The notes beneath the pieces are model-generated. The model saw only the letters and a program-made list of their open reading frames with translations, did no database searches and had not been told where the DNA came from. DNA of 64,000 nt, from NCBI RefSeq assembly GCF_018252635.1, contig NZ_JAGTXM010000002.1, positions 948,962 through 1,012,961 on the forward strand, given 5' to 3'. This DNA is from Citrobacter amalonaticus (GTDB taxonomy: Bacteria; Pseudomonadota; Gammaproteobacteria; Enterobacterales; Enterobacteriaceae). A program made the position numbers and the translations under genes. Of this stretch, positions 1 to 7,647 are shown in pieces. Within the stretch, counting starts at the first letter, position 1, and each line of letters opens with the position of its first letter.

Positions 1-124
1 GTTGGCCGTACGTGCGATAGCCGTTTTCGCCACGCAGCGGCGGCGTGACCAGCCCTTTCTCTTCATAAAAGCGGATCGCTTTACTGGTTAAACCGGTTTT
101 TTTTGCTACATCGCTGATATTCAC
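1..124 (-). CDS. cueR: CueR, copper-responsive MerR-family activator (5' part only)
   Basis: Only the first 41 codons are in the window; the rest runs off the left edge. The reading begins [20 protein letters not shown], the winged-helix DNA-binding head of CueR, differing from the E. coli protein as I remember it at a few positions. The start is GTG at 124, preceded by GGAGGA, a strong ribosome site. CueR senses cytoplasmic Cu(I) and activates copA and cueO by distorting promoters with a 19-bp spacer. It points away from copA, which lies 7.6 kb to the right because two blocks of accessory DNA separate them. The metal-binding C-terminus cannot be checked here. Confidence 0.93.
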   Translation of the reverse strand, partial: MNISDVAKKTGLTSKAIRFYEEKGLVTPPLRGENGYRTYGQ

Positions 125-470
125 AAGTCCTCCGCACCTTAAGCTGTGGCATGCTGTCATTATAACGTACTTGTTGCTGACACCACACGCCCCCTCCCTT
201 TTGATGCCCGTATCCTCCTGGCATTTCACATTTTCCCGTAACCGTCGAGCGTTCGTACTAATAAACAGTGAAGCACATCGAAGCAGGCGTACCTTTTTCT
301 GTAACAATTGCCTGTTATAAGTGATCGCTTTCGCAATTTTAACTCTTTTATTTGATCATTCTACGCGGGTAGATTTATTAATCTCCGGTAAAAATATAAT
401 ATCTACGCGAGTAGAACATGAAGAGAACAAACCTGCGACGTATGTCGACAGATAACTTCAAGGAGTTCTT
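125..470. promoter_or_regulatory. Divergent intergenic region between cueR and the MFS transporter gene
   Basis: This 346-bp gap holds two outward promoters. For cueR, a TATAAT hexamer on the minus strand lies at 159-164, with only a weak match at the expected -35 position. For the transporter, TATAAT lies at 395-400 between two operator-like palindromes, annotated separately. The transporter start has AAGGAG just upstream. I see no small gene here and no copy of the CueR operator, so the original cueR-copA junction sequence is not preserved on this side. Confidence 0.5.
360..415 (+). promoter_or_regulatory. Twin 14-bp operators flanking the -10 of the transporter promoter
   Basis: TCTACGCGGGTAGA (360-373) and TCTACGCGAGTAGA (402-415) differ at one central base. 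Each is an inverted repeat TCTAC-4-GTAGA. They are 42 bp apart, four helical turns, so two dimers would sit on the same DNA face. The likely -10 TATAAT (395-400) lies between them, and the second copy covers the expected transcription start. That layout fits repression. The LacI-type regulator at 1970 is the obvious binder, but this is inferred from proximity. Confidence 0.7.
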
Positions 471-1865
471 ATGAACACGCATTCATCCTCTGTTCCCCTG
501 ACGGATAACCTACAGGCAGCTCAGGAGCGGCTGGAAACCCCCGAAGGGCGCCGCGAGTTTTGGCGAGCAACATTTTCCTGCTGGTTAGGTACCACGATGG
601 AATATGCCGATTTTGCCCTGTACGGCCTTGCCGCAGGCATTATCTTTGGCGATGTCTTTTTCCCGGAAGCGACACCCGTCATGGCGTTACTTTCCAGCTT
701 TGCCGCCTATTCTGTCGGGTTTATTGCTCGCCCTATCGGTGCATTACTGTTCGGCTGGATAGGCGATAAACATGGTCGAAAAATTGTCATGGTTATCACG
801 ATTGGATTGATGGGCATGTCGACCATGCTAATAGGATTAATCCCCAGCTACGCCCAGATTGGCGTCTGGGCGCCGGTGTGCCTGGTTATCCTTCGATTTT
901 CTCAGGGCCTGGGAGCCGGCGCGGAGCTCTCAGGCGGTACTGTGATGCTCGGTGAATATGCTCCAGTTAAACGCCGTGGGCTGGTTTCCTCGATTATCGC
1001 GCTGGGCTCGAACAGCGGAACATTGCTGGCTTCTCTGGTTTGGCTCATCGTCCTGCAAATGGACAAAGATGACTTACTGAGCTGGGGCTGGCGTATTCCT
1101 TTTCTTTGCAGCATTCTTATCGCCGCTACAGCGTTATTGATTCGTCGCCATATGCGCGAAACGCCCGTTTTTGAACGTCAAAAAGCCCTCCTGCAGGCCG
1201 AGCGAGAAAAAGTTCTTCGCGAGGGAAAGGCACAGCAACAGCATGATACACGTAGCTTCTGGAAACGGACGCGTGCGTTCTGGACCATGGTCGGATTACG
1301 CATTGGCGAGAATGGCCCTTCCTACCTGGCTCAGGGATTTATCATTGGCTATGTCGCGAAGGTGCTGATGGTGGATAAATCTGTGCCGACCATGGCGGTG
1401 TTTATCGCATCGGTTCTGGGATTCGCCATTATTCCTCTGGCGGGCTGGCTGTCCGATCGATTCGGCAGACGGATCATCTATCGTTGGTTCTGCTTGTTAC
1501 TCATCCTGTATGCCTTTCCGGCATTCATGCTGCTGGATTCTCGTGAGCCGTGGATTGTTATCCCAACGATCATTACCGGGATGGGAATCGCGTCACTGGG
1601 TATTTTTGGTGTTCAGGCTGCCTGGGGCGTTGAGCTTTTCGGTGTCACGAATCGTTATACTAAAATGGCATTTGCAAAAGAGCTTGGTTCCATTATGTCT
1701 GGCGGGACAGCGCCACTTATCGCCTCTGCACTGCTCTCGTTTTATGGACACTGGTGGCCAATCGCTCTCTATTTCGCTCTTATGGCCACAATTGGACTGG
1801 TAACCACTTTCTTTGCACCAGAAACGCGTGGGCGGGATCTTAACTTACCCGAGGATGCGATTTGA
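471..1865 (+). CDS. MFS transporter, metabolite:H+ symporter (MHS) type
   Basis: A 464-aa inner-membrane protein with about 12 hydrophobic segments. Between segments 2 and 3 it has the MFS signature GWIGDKHGRK near residue 100, and a second copy, GWLSDRFGRR, starts the C-terminal half. The N-terminal WRATFSCWLGTTMEYADF stretch and the RFSQGLGAGAE motif are typical of the MHS group (ProP, ShiA, citrate and ketoglutarate carriers), so proton-coupled uptake of a polar or acidic solute is likely. The start has AAGGAG upstream. It heads a same-strand set with a LacI-type regulator and a nucleoside hydrolase, so the substrate may be a nucleoside or related riboside. The substrate cannot be read from sequence alone, and the classical nucleoside carriers (NupG, NupC) belong to other families. 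Confidence 0.85.
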   Translation: MNTHSSSVPLTDNLQAAQERLETPEGRREFWRATFSCWLGTTMEYADFALYGLAAGIIFGDVFFPEATPVMALLSSFAAYSVGFIARPIGALLFGWIGDKHGRKIVMVITIGLMGMSTMLIGLIPSYAQIGVWAPVCLVILRFSQGLGAGAELSGGTVMLGEYAPVKRRGLVSSIIALGSNSGTLLASLVWLIVLQMDKDDLLSWGWRIPFLCSILIAATALLIRRHMRETPVFERQKALLQAEREKVLREGKAQQQHDTRSFWKRTRAFWTMVGLRIGENGPSYLAQGFIIGYVAKVLMVDKSVPTMAVFIASVLGFAIIPLAGWLSDRFGRRIIYRWFCLLLILYAFPAFMLLDSREPWIVIPTIITGMGIASLGIFGVQAAWGVELFGVTNRYTKMAFAKELGSIMSGGTAPLIASALLSFYGHWWPIALYFALMATIGLVTTFFAPETRGRDLNLPEDAI

Positions 1866-1969
1866 GGCTAGAGAACGTGAGATGCGCGTTCTTTACCAAA
1901 GATTTTTGGGTCATAACGCCTTATGCTGTCTGGAAAAAATCACTCTGAACGCAATCAGGTAGGTGCCTT

Positions 1970-3001
1970 GTGACTCAATCACATTTACAACGCGTAACAC
2001 GTGCTGACGTGGCAAAAGAAGCGGGAACGTCCGTCGCTGTCGTTAGTTACGTTATTAATAATGGCCCGCGCCCTGTTGCCGAAGCGACCCGACAACGTGT
2101 ACTACAGGCCATTAAGAAAACTGGCTATCGACCCAATGGCATCGCGCGGGCGCTGGCTTCAGGGAGTACACAAACTTATGGGCTTGTCGCACCTGACATC
2201 TCGAACCCGTTTATCGCCTCTATGGCTCATGCTCTGCAACACGAAGCATTTGCTGATGGCAAAGTACTCCTGCTGGGTGATGCAGGCGACAGTAGCTGCC
2301 GTGAACGTGAACTCATTAATAATATGTTGCACCGCCAGGTTGACGGGCTGATCTACACCAGTGTCGATCGCCATCCTTATATCAATTTGATTCAGGAAAG
2401 CGGTACCCCCTGCGTCATGCTCGATCGCGTGGATCCTGGGCTTAACGTCAGCGTTATCCAGGTTGATGAACAACTGGCGGCGATGCAGGTAACACAACAT
2501 CTGATTGATCACGGATACCGTGATATCGGCATCATCTGTGGTCCGCGTGAAATGCTGAATACTCAGGATCGTATCCGCGGCTGGCAGCAGGCGCTGGAAG
2601 CCTCATCGTTAATGGTCAATCCCTCATGGATTTTTTCGACCAACTATACCCGCGCGGGGGGTTACGAGGCGACTAAACGCATGCTGCAGCGCCAGCCGCC
2701 GCGCGCGCTGTTCGCGACGAATGAACAGCAGGCACTGGGTTGTTTACGCGCCCTGGCGGAACATGGACTGCGCGTTCCTGAAGATGTTGCACTGGTCTGT
2801 TTTAACGCGACACATGAATCGGCTTACAACGTCCCTTCTTTAACCGCCGTTCGACAACCGGTCGATAAGATGGCCCGTGCGGCAATTGACATGCTGAAAA
2901 ATTGGGATGGAAAGGTTCGCCGCGTTGAATTTGAGTTTTATTTACGAACAGGAGAGTCATGTGGCTGCCAGGGACATGAAGTACAACCCGAGACAACGTG
3001 A
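1970..3001 (+). CDS. LacI/PurR-family transcriptional regulator
   Basis: 343 aa. Residues about 8-60 form the LacI helix-turn-helix and hinge (TRADVAKEAGTSVAVVSYV, then RPNGIARAL). The rest is a periplasmic-binding-protein-like sensor domain, including GLVAPDISNPF and a late ALFATNEQQALGCLRAL. The start is GTG at 1970, 104 bp after the transporter stop. It probably controls this locus through the twin operators at 360-415, with a sugar, nucleoside or purine-like effector. The N-terminal helix AVVSYVINN differs from the YRVSR-type recognition helix of LacI, so its operator should differ from the lac and pur sites. The effector is unknown. Confidence 0.88.
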   Translation: MTQSHLQRVTRADVAKEAGTSVAVVSYVINNGPRPVAEATRQRVLQAIKKTGYRPNGIARALASGSTQTYGLVAPDISNPFIASMAHALQHEAFADGKVLLLGDAGDSSCRERELINNMLHRQVDGLIYTSVDRHPYINLIQESGTPCVMLDRVDPGLNVSVIQVDEQLAAMQVTQHLIDHGYRDIGIICGPREMLNTQDRIRGWQQALEASSLMVNPSWIFSTNYTRAGGYEATKRMLQRQPPRALFATNEQQALGCLRALAEHGLRVPEDVALVCFNATHESAYNVPSLTAVRQPVDKMARAAIDMLKNWDGKVRRVEFEFYLRTGESCGCQGHEVQPETT

Positions 3002-3011
3002 AAATAAACCG

Positions 3012-3995
3012 ATGCGTATAATTATTGACTGCGATCCCGGCAATGGCATTCCCGGCGCGAATATCGATGACGGCCTGGCGCTGGCGCTGGCGATCGCCGC
3101 TCCGCAAATCACTCTGGAGATGATCACCACTGTCGCAGGAAATACGCCGGTAGACGTGGGATATGCCGTCGCTAAAGATCTCATTACGCAATTGGATATT
3201 CCCGTTTCGGTTTACCGTGGTGCCTCGCGCGCACTCCGGGAAGATCCGCATCCCTGGCGTGAAAAACTGGATCAGGGTGTCGATCAGTTTGGCTTACGGC
3301 AACTCTGGTCTGAGGTTCCTGCCCCGGCATTGTGTCAACAGGTAACTTCCCATGCACCTGAGGCAATAGGTGAACTCATCTGTAATAACCCTGATGAGAT
3401 CACGTTGGTTGCTACCGGTCCACTCACCAATGTGGCCATTGCCCTACAGCTTTACCCGCAGATTGTTCACGCGGTCAAAAATATCGTTGTTATGGGCGGC
3501 GTATTCAATGTGCCGGGCTACCTGAAAGATACAAATTTTGGTCTCGATCCTGAGGCAGCTCATGCGGTGCTTACCAGCGGCGCACCAGTCACGCTGGTCC
3601 CGATGGATGTGACCACGAAAACTCAAATGCTTCACGCTGATTTGGATCGTCTGGCAACAACAGAAAACGGGCTTAGCCGTTATCTGGCGCAAACCATTCG
3701 CCCGTGGATCACATACTCTATGCAAACCCGCAATCTGCCCGGATGTTGGATCCACGATGTGTTAACCGTTGCCTGGTTACTGGATCCCTCTCTGGCAACG
3801 ATGGAGGAAGATTATCTGGATGTCTCTCTGGAAGGCATCACGCGCGGTATGACCTGTCGCTATGGACGTGACACGTTGCGTCTCAATGTTGGGATCCCTG
3901 AACCAAAAGGTTCGCCGGTAAAAATTCTGCAGAGCGTCGATAACCGGCGACTTCTTTCGCTGATTGAGCACTATATCCATACCTACAGCGCATAG
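3012..3995 (+). CDS. Nucleoside hydrolase, IunH/Rih family
   Basis: 327 aa from ATG 3012. The family hydrolyses the N-glycosidic bond of ribonucleosides to base plus ribose, using a Ca2+ ion held by an aspartate cluster. The N-terminal cluster reads DCDPG, then a seven-residue insert NGIPGAN, then IDDGLALALA. MGGVF lies mid-protein and the conserved His-Asp pair falls in CWIHDVLTVAW. The insert marks a subgroup distinct from RihA, RihB and RihC. The start is uncertain: GTG 2961 follows AGGAG and would overlap the regulator gene, while ATG 3012 sits 10 bp after the regulator stop and matches the usual N-terminus. The neighbours suggest catabolism of an imported riboside. The base preference is unknown. 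Confidence 0.88.
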   Translation: MRIIIDCDPGNGIPGANIDDGLALALAIAAPQITLEMITTVAGNTPVDVGYAVAKDLITQLDIPVSVYRGASRALREDPHPWREKLDQGVDQFGLRQLWSEVPAPALCQQVTSHAPEAIGELICNNPDEITLVATGPLTNVAIALQLYPQIVHAVKNIVVMGGVFNVPGYLKDTNFGLDPEAAHAVLTSGAPVTLVPMDVTTKTQMLHADLDRLATTENGLSRYLAQTIRPWITYSMQTRNLPGCWIHDVLTVAWLLDPSLATMEEDYLDVSLEGITRGMTCRYGRDTLRLNVGIPEPKGSPVKILQSVDNRRLLSLIEHYIHTYSA

Positions 3996-4057
3996 TGTTA
4001 CGGGTCAGAAAGGGCGACCTTCCTGCGCGGTTTGGGGTGAGTTTTTCCGGAGGAAAT

Positions 4058-4771
4058 ATGAATACGTTATCCTTCCTCTTATTCGGTGAAGGAGAATCTC
4101 TCGTAATTACACTGGGCAAAATTTGCGTCGCTTTTATCCTCGGTGGGATCATCGGTCTTGAAAGAGAATCAAAAGGAAAGCCTGTCGGATTTAAAACGTG
4201 CGTCATCATTTCAGTCGCCAGCTGCGTTCTGACAATCGTCTCTATTCAGTCAGCAGAATATTACGCGGAAATCTCGATGAACATACGTAGCGATCCGATG
4301 CGCCTGGCCGCACAAATTATCAGCGGCGTGGGCTTTCTCGGTGCGGGTGTTATCCTTCATCGCCATGATGACGCCATATCCGGGCTGACAACCGCAGCCA
4401 TTGTATGGGCTTCCGCAGGAGTGGGAATTACCAGTGGCGCCGGTTTTTATATGCATGCACTGATTGCCACAGGCTTATTCCTGCTGGCCATAAAACTCAG
4501 CTATTTTGTGATCTTTTTACAAACCAAAAATCAATTACCCGGTAAAGTAAAGATTCGCATTATTCTTGACGAAAAATCAGGACTACAAACGCTGGTGGAA
4601 AGTATTAATCAGCAAAAAAACATTATTGAAGCTATCACCATCCGCGATGTCAAAAAGGGGAAAATAGAGGTTAACCTTAAGGTCGTGATTAGAAAAAAAA
4701 TGACCTTACCGGAACTTTACAACAACCTTTCTACCCTCGAACATGTTTGCGCCATCGCGCTGGAGCATTAA
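4058..4771 (+). CDS. MgtC/SapB-family inner membrane protein
   Basis: 237 aa. The N-terminal 140 residues contain four to five hydrophobic segments and the family motifs GGIIGLERE, GVGFLGAGVI and GLTTAA. The last 85 residues form a soluble domain like the ACT-type tail of MgtC relatives. I chose ATG 4058 because GGAGG lies just upstream; a longer frame from 3995 would begin at the hydrolase stop and has no family similarity. MgtC proteins of pathogens inhibit ATP synthase and aid growth in macrophages or low Mg2+, while other members have no known role. Its position directly after the hydrolase gene suggests co-transcription, but a functional link to nucleosides is not evident. Confidence 0.82.
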   Translation: MNTLSFLLFGEGESLVITLGKICVAFILGGIIGLERESKGKPVGFKTCVIISVASCVLTIVSIQSAEYYAEISMNIRSDPMRLAAQIISGVGFLGAGVILHRHDDAISGLTTAAIVWASAGVGITSGAGFYMHALIATGLFLLAIKLSYFVIFLQTKNQLPGKVKIRIILDEKSGLQTLVESINQQKNIIEAITIRDVKKGKIEVNLKVVIRKKMTLPELYNNLSTLEHVCAIALEH

Positions 4772-4794
4772 AAATAAAGGGAGAAAACAAATCC

Positions 4795-4821
4795 CTTGAC
4801 CTTCCCCTTGCTGGGAGGTTT
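4795..4821. repeat. Left attachment-site copy (duplicated CueR operator)
   Basis: It begins CTTGACCTTCCCCTTGCTGG and continues GAGGTTT, matching the right copy in 26 of 27 bases; the mismatch turns GGAAGG into GGGAGG in one arm of the dyad. The -35 TTGACC (4796-4801) is present, but 19 bp downstream the sequence is TCAAGT rather than the TAACCT -10 found at copA. It is therefore a promoter half-site that should not fire. It lies 23 bp after the mgtC-like stop codon. Confidence 0.82.
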
Positions 4822-4871
4822 CAAGTGGCGCAGCACCGTAAGACACTGCGCCAATTCAGCATTTTACAGAC

Positions 4872-5723
4872 TTAACTAGCCCTCAAAACCCCCGTATTGC
4901 CTCCAGAGTGTGGACACAATGTGGACATTCCACTTAGGGGATTGTAGCTCACTGCATCCAGTAAATAGTCCGGTGCAAAGTGGGTTTGCGAAATATCAGA
5001 ATGACCCAGAATGCGTTGTAACGCGATAATGTTTCCCCTCTTCATCATGAAATGCGTTGCGAACGTATGGCGTAACGCATGCGCGGCCTGCCCGCCTGGC
5101 AAATTGGGTTTAGACTCTTTCATGCGTAGGTAGAACGTTTTGTAACTAACGCGAAACAACCTTCCCGACTCCTGAATTTTTACTATCTTTGCAATGTCAT
5201 CTGATATGGGAACAACTCGTCTTTCACCGTTTTTGGTGATCGTAAACATGACCTTGTTTCCGACGATATTTTCAGCCTTAAGCTGATAGGCTTCACCCCA
5301 CCGGGCACCGGTCGCCAGTAACAGAACGGCGATGCGGTAATAATCACCAGAGCAAAGAGACAACAACCGATCCACTTCCGATTGTGTGAAATATGACATT
5401 TCTGTTTTTGGCTCTTTCAATGCCGAAATTGCCGCAACAGGATTTTCACCGTGAAACTCGTCGATTTCTGCCATCGCTTTAAACACTCCACTTAGTGCGA
5501 AAAGGTCGTAGTTAATTGTTGAAGCCTTGCTCCTCTCCTCCAGTCTGTATGTACGGAAATCGATAACGGCCAGCGATTGACCCAGGTCAGACTTAATAAT
5601 GACAATATGGCAATCACCTGGCATCCCCGCAACAAAGCGACCGGCAGCCGTTGCAGAATTCACCGTTTCAGCGTCAGGCTGAAAGTGCATCTCCGAAACT
5701 GACTTCCGGCTTACACCTTCCAA
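4872..5723 (-). pseudogene. int: P2/186-type phage integrase, broken (tyrosine recombinase)
   Basis: The frame encodes 283 aa; P2 Int is about 337. From residue about 35 on it follows P2 Int: TINYDLFALSGVFKAMAE, YFTQSEVDRLL, ATGARWGEA with the first catalytic Arg, HALRHTFATHFM with the His-x-x-Arg, and LQRILGHSDISQT. P2 then has MVYAHFAPEYL, where the Tyr is the nucleophile, but here ISQT runs straight into HFAPDYL. Four residues (12 bp, near 4979) are missing, and the catalytic Tyr is one of them. The N-terminal arm-binding domain is also absent, and the first 30 residues are unlike P2. The 3' end overlaps the arm-type repeats. It cannot be an active recombinase. Confidence 0.85.
4909..4927. 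repeat. Left integrase arm-type sites
   Basis: Two copies of TGTGGACA at 4909-4916 and 4920-4927, 11 bp apart, lie inside the 3' end of the integrase frame. The same octamer recurs at the right end in the same orientation. It agrees with what I remember of the P2 Int arm-site consensus, and P2 also carries arm sites in the end of its int gene. They lie about 90-105 bp from the left core repeat. Confidence 0.7.
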
Positions 5724-6319
5724 AACTTTCCAAGGTTGAGGTACCAGGCGAGGATGTTTCGGGCACTAATATCGCCGATCCATTCCACCCACAAACCATC
5801 GTATGGCCTTCCGTTCGTTCAACACCGCCCAGCCACGGAAACCACAGCACGCTGACAGAAGCGGATCAGAAACGGAAACGACGCTACACCGTACCCGCCG
5901 AAGCAATTTGGAGCTTAAAAATTGTGCACAAGAATTTTGAGCAAACCATACCACCAGCCCGCGCCGCTTCAGGGGTTCTATAGTCTCGAGCTTTTGCAAA
6001 CTGCGGAAGATTTTGCAGCACTATGCAACACTCGCTGCATCAGTTGGCGCTAATCTATTGGTTAACCATATGTTTTAATAGGATCGTTTTAAATTCTGTG
6101 ACGATCAAAAGCAAATCGAACGAGTATGGAAATAATCGGCAGCAAGCGTGCAAAGCCTTACGAGGCGCGGGTTGTAGGAAAACAGTTATGTTTTAAATTT
6201 TGCAAAACACCGCAATAATGAAAAAAGGATCCTCCAGGTGTCCAGGTATGCCCCACCGCTTTGCGGGACATACTGACCATGTACTGATGCTTACACAACT
6301 CTGGGCAAAAGGGAAAAGC
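5724..6319. other. Gene-free interior of the prophage remnant
   Basis: About 600 bp between the integrase fragment and the acyltransferase gene. Short frames occur on both strands (5766-5999 minus, 5651-5983 plus, 6200-6457 plus), but none shows a recognisable motif or a good ribosome site. The minus-strand segment just upstream of the integrase frame could hold decayed integrase N-terminal or phage regulatory sequence; I could not align it. Composition drops to AT-rich from about 6050 rightwards. I regard this as deletion-scarred phage DNA. Confidence 0.5.
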
Positions 6320-7426
6320 TTATTGTTTTGCTGTCTGTTCGTACTGCCGTTTGATCACAGTGCTTCGACTCTCAACATACTTATACATAACAGGCGCAAC
6401 TATACCCGCTGTAATAATGGCGCAAATTTGCCAAATATAATCACCATAATTATATAAATAATGTTTAGATATTGTTTGAGCAATCCCATGTATTAAATAA
6501 AGAGAAAAGCTACATGTTCCAAGCATAGTAATGGGACGTGATGTTAGCAATCCAAAGTAATCACACCCGCACTTAATTGTATAAAATACAATAAACATAT
6601 AAAGTGGAGTCGTTGTGTTATAAGCATGCTTGGTAAAATATAAGGCTAAAAAAAGCAACAATGCGCATATTAGATCTGACGGCCTTTTGTTAGTTTTTAT
6701 TGTTGCAACCAAAAAACCCGCAAGAAAGTACATGATATAACTTAGGTACTGCTCATTACCAATGAGATACTTATAACCTAAGACAAGCACCATTAGAGAA
6801 ATGACAAATACTTCCTTATACTTTATTTTTTTCAAAATTATATATATAAGTGGTATCGCAAAGTACAAGCGTAATTCCCACACCAATGTCCAAAAAACAC
6901 CAGACGTTGCAATCTGGAGAGACATACCATTGATATCCGCTCCGGGTGCTTTGAAAATAAATGGAAGTGAAGATATAAACCATTCCCAGACAGGAGTGTG
7001 TCCACCCACATTCATGATAAATGTTGTGATGTAAATAATCAACAACGTTGCAATTACTGGTGGGTATATCCTCATAAACCGTGAAATAGCGAAATCTTTA
7101 ACATTGAATGATTCTGCAAGTGCTTTTCTGAAAAATAGAAATGCGGAAAGCATAAAAAAAACACCAACAGATAACTCACCAGTTAAATATATAGTTCTTT
7201 TAACATTACTTATAGTGATGTAATCAAGAGACCAATAGAAATCAGATTCTCCGCCAGCACGCCAGTATAAATGAAAGACGGCAACCATGGCAGCACAAAT
7301 TCCGCGCAAACCATCAAGTGCGGCATACTTATGTTTTTGCGGTTTAATACCCAGAGACTTCGATGTAATAAAGACGGTCACAATTAATATGCTAAGATAG
7401 AATCCGTATTCAAGTATATATTTCAT
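6320..7426 (-). CDS. Acyltransferase-3 family membrane protein, probable surface-polysaccharide O-acyltransferase
   Basis: 368 aa with about ten hydrophobic segments. Near residue 37 it has LDGLRGICAAMVAVFH, the conserved acyltransferase-3 start containing the essential His, followed by the second conserved block SVGVFFMLSAFLFFRKA and then SRFMRIYPP. SFSLYLIHG near the C-terminus is also typical. The family (OafA, phage Oac) moves acetyl or other acyl groups onto O-antigen or other glycans at the inner membrane. The gene is much more AT-rich than its neighbours and lies next to the right attachment site, where P2-like phages carry lysogenic-conversion genes. It is intact while the rest of the phage is lost, which suggests it is useful to the host. 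The acceptor glycan and acyl group are unknown. Confidence 0.85.
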   Translation of the reverse strand: MKYILEYGFYLSILIVTVFITSKSLGIKPQKHKYAALDGLRGICAAMVAVFHLYWRAGGESDFYWSLDYITISNVKRTIYLTGELSVGVFFMLSAFLFFRKALAESFNVKDFAISRFMRIYPPVIATLLIIYITTFIMNVGGHTPVWEWFISSLPFIFKAPGADINGMSLQIATSGVFWTLVWELRLYFAIPLIYIILKKIKYKEVFVISLMVLVLGYKYLIGNEQYLSYIMYFLAGFLVATIKTNKRPSDLICALLLFLALYFTKHAYNTTTPLYMFIVFYTIKCGCDYFGLLTSRPITMLGTCSFSLYLIHGIAQTISKHYLYNYGDYIWQICAIITAGIVAPVMYKYVESRSTVIKRQYEQTAKQ

Positions 7427-7535
7427 TATGTTTCTTGTTTAATCTCATTATTTTTGTGGATATTAACATTTCTTTCATCAATGGTGAATCATCACTGTCG
7501 TGACTTACGTGTCGGCTCACAGCGATGTCACAAAG

Positions 7536-7559
7536 AAGCCTCGCAGCATAGCGAGGCTT
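7536..7559. terminator. Hairpin at the right end of the prophage remnant
   Basis: AAGCCTCGC (7536-7544), loop AGCATA, GCGAGGCTT (7551-7559). The stem is perfect but the following T-run is short, so it could end transcription in either direction or be a relic of a phage terminator. It separates the acyltransferase promoter region from the arm sites and the copA promoter. Confidence 0.5.
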
Positions 7560-7570
7560 TGTCATTGTAA

Positions 7571-7609
7571 TGTGGACACTTTTGTCGAAGTGTGGACGCT
7601 ATGTGGACA
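7571..7609. repeat. Right integrase arm-type sites
   Basis: TGTGGACA at 7571-7578, TGTGGACG at 7591-7598 and TGTGGACA at 7602-7609, all in the same orientation as the two copies at the left end. They end about 40 bp from the right core repeat. Together with the left set they reconstruct the two arms of a P2-type attP split by integration. Confidence 0.7.
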
Positions 7610-7647
7610 CTGATTTTAAAAATCCCTTTCAATCAGCAATTTAAACA

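Noticed and set aside
320-336. CRP-like site GTGATCGCTTTCGCAA upstream of the transporter
   Set aside because: Only one half matches the consensus and the core T of TGTGA is absent; too weak to list.
3995-4057. Longer start for the MgtC-like gene
   Set aside because: The extra 21 residues lack family similarity, and GGAGG lies just upstream of ATG 4058.
4795-4826. Left CueR operator copy as a second working promoter
   Set aside because: The -10 position reads TCAAGT and one dyad arm is mutated, so only the right copy should be active.
5651-5983. 110-codon plus-strand frame over the integrase upstream region
   Set aside because: No ribosome site, no motif, and it overlaps the antisense of decayed phage DNA.
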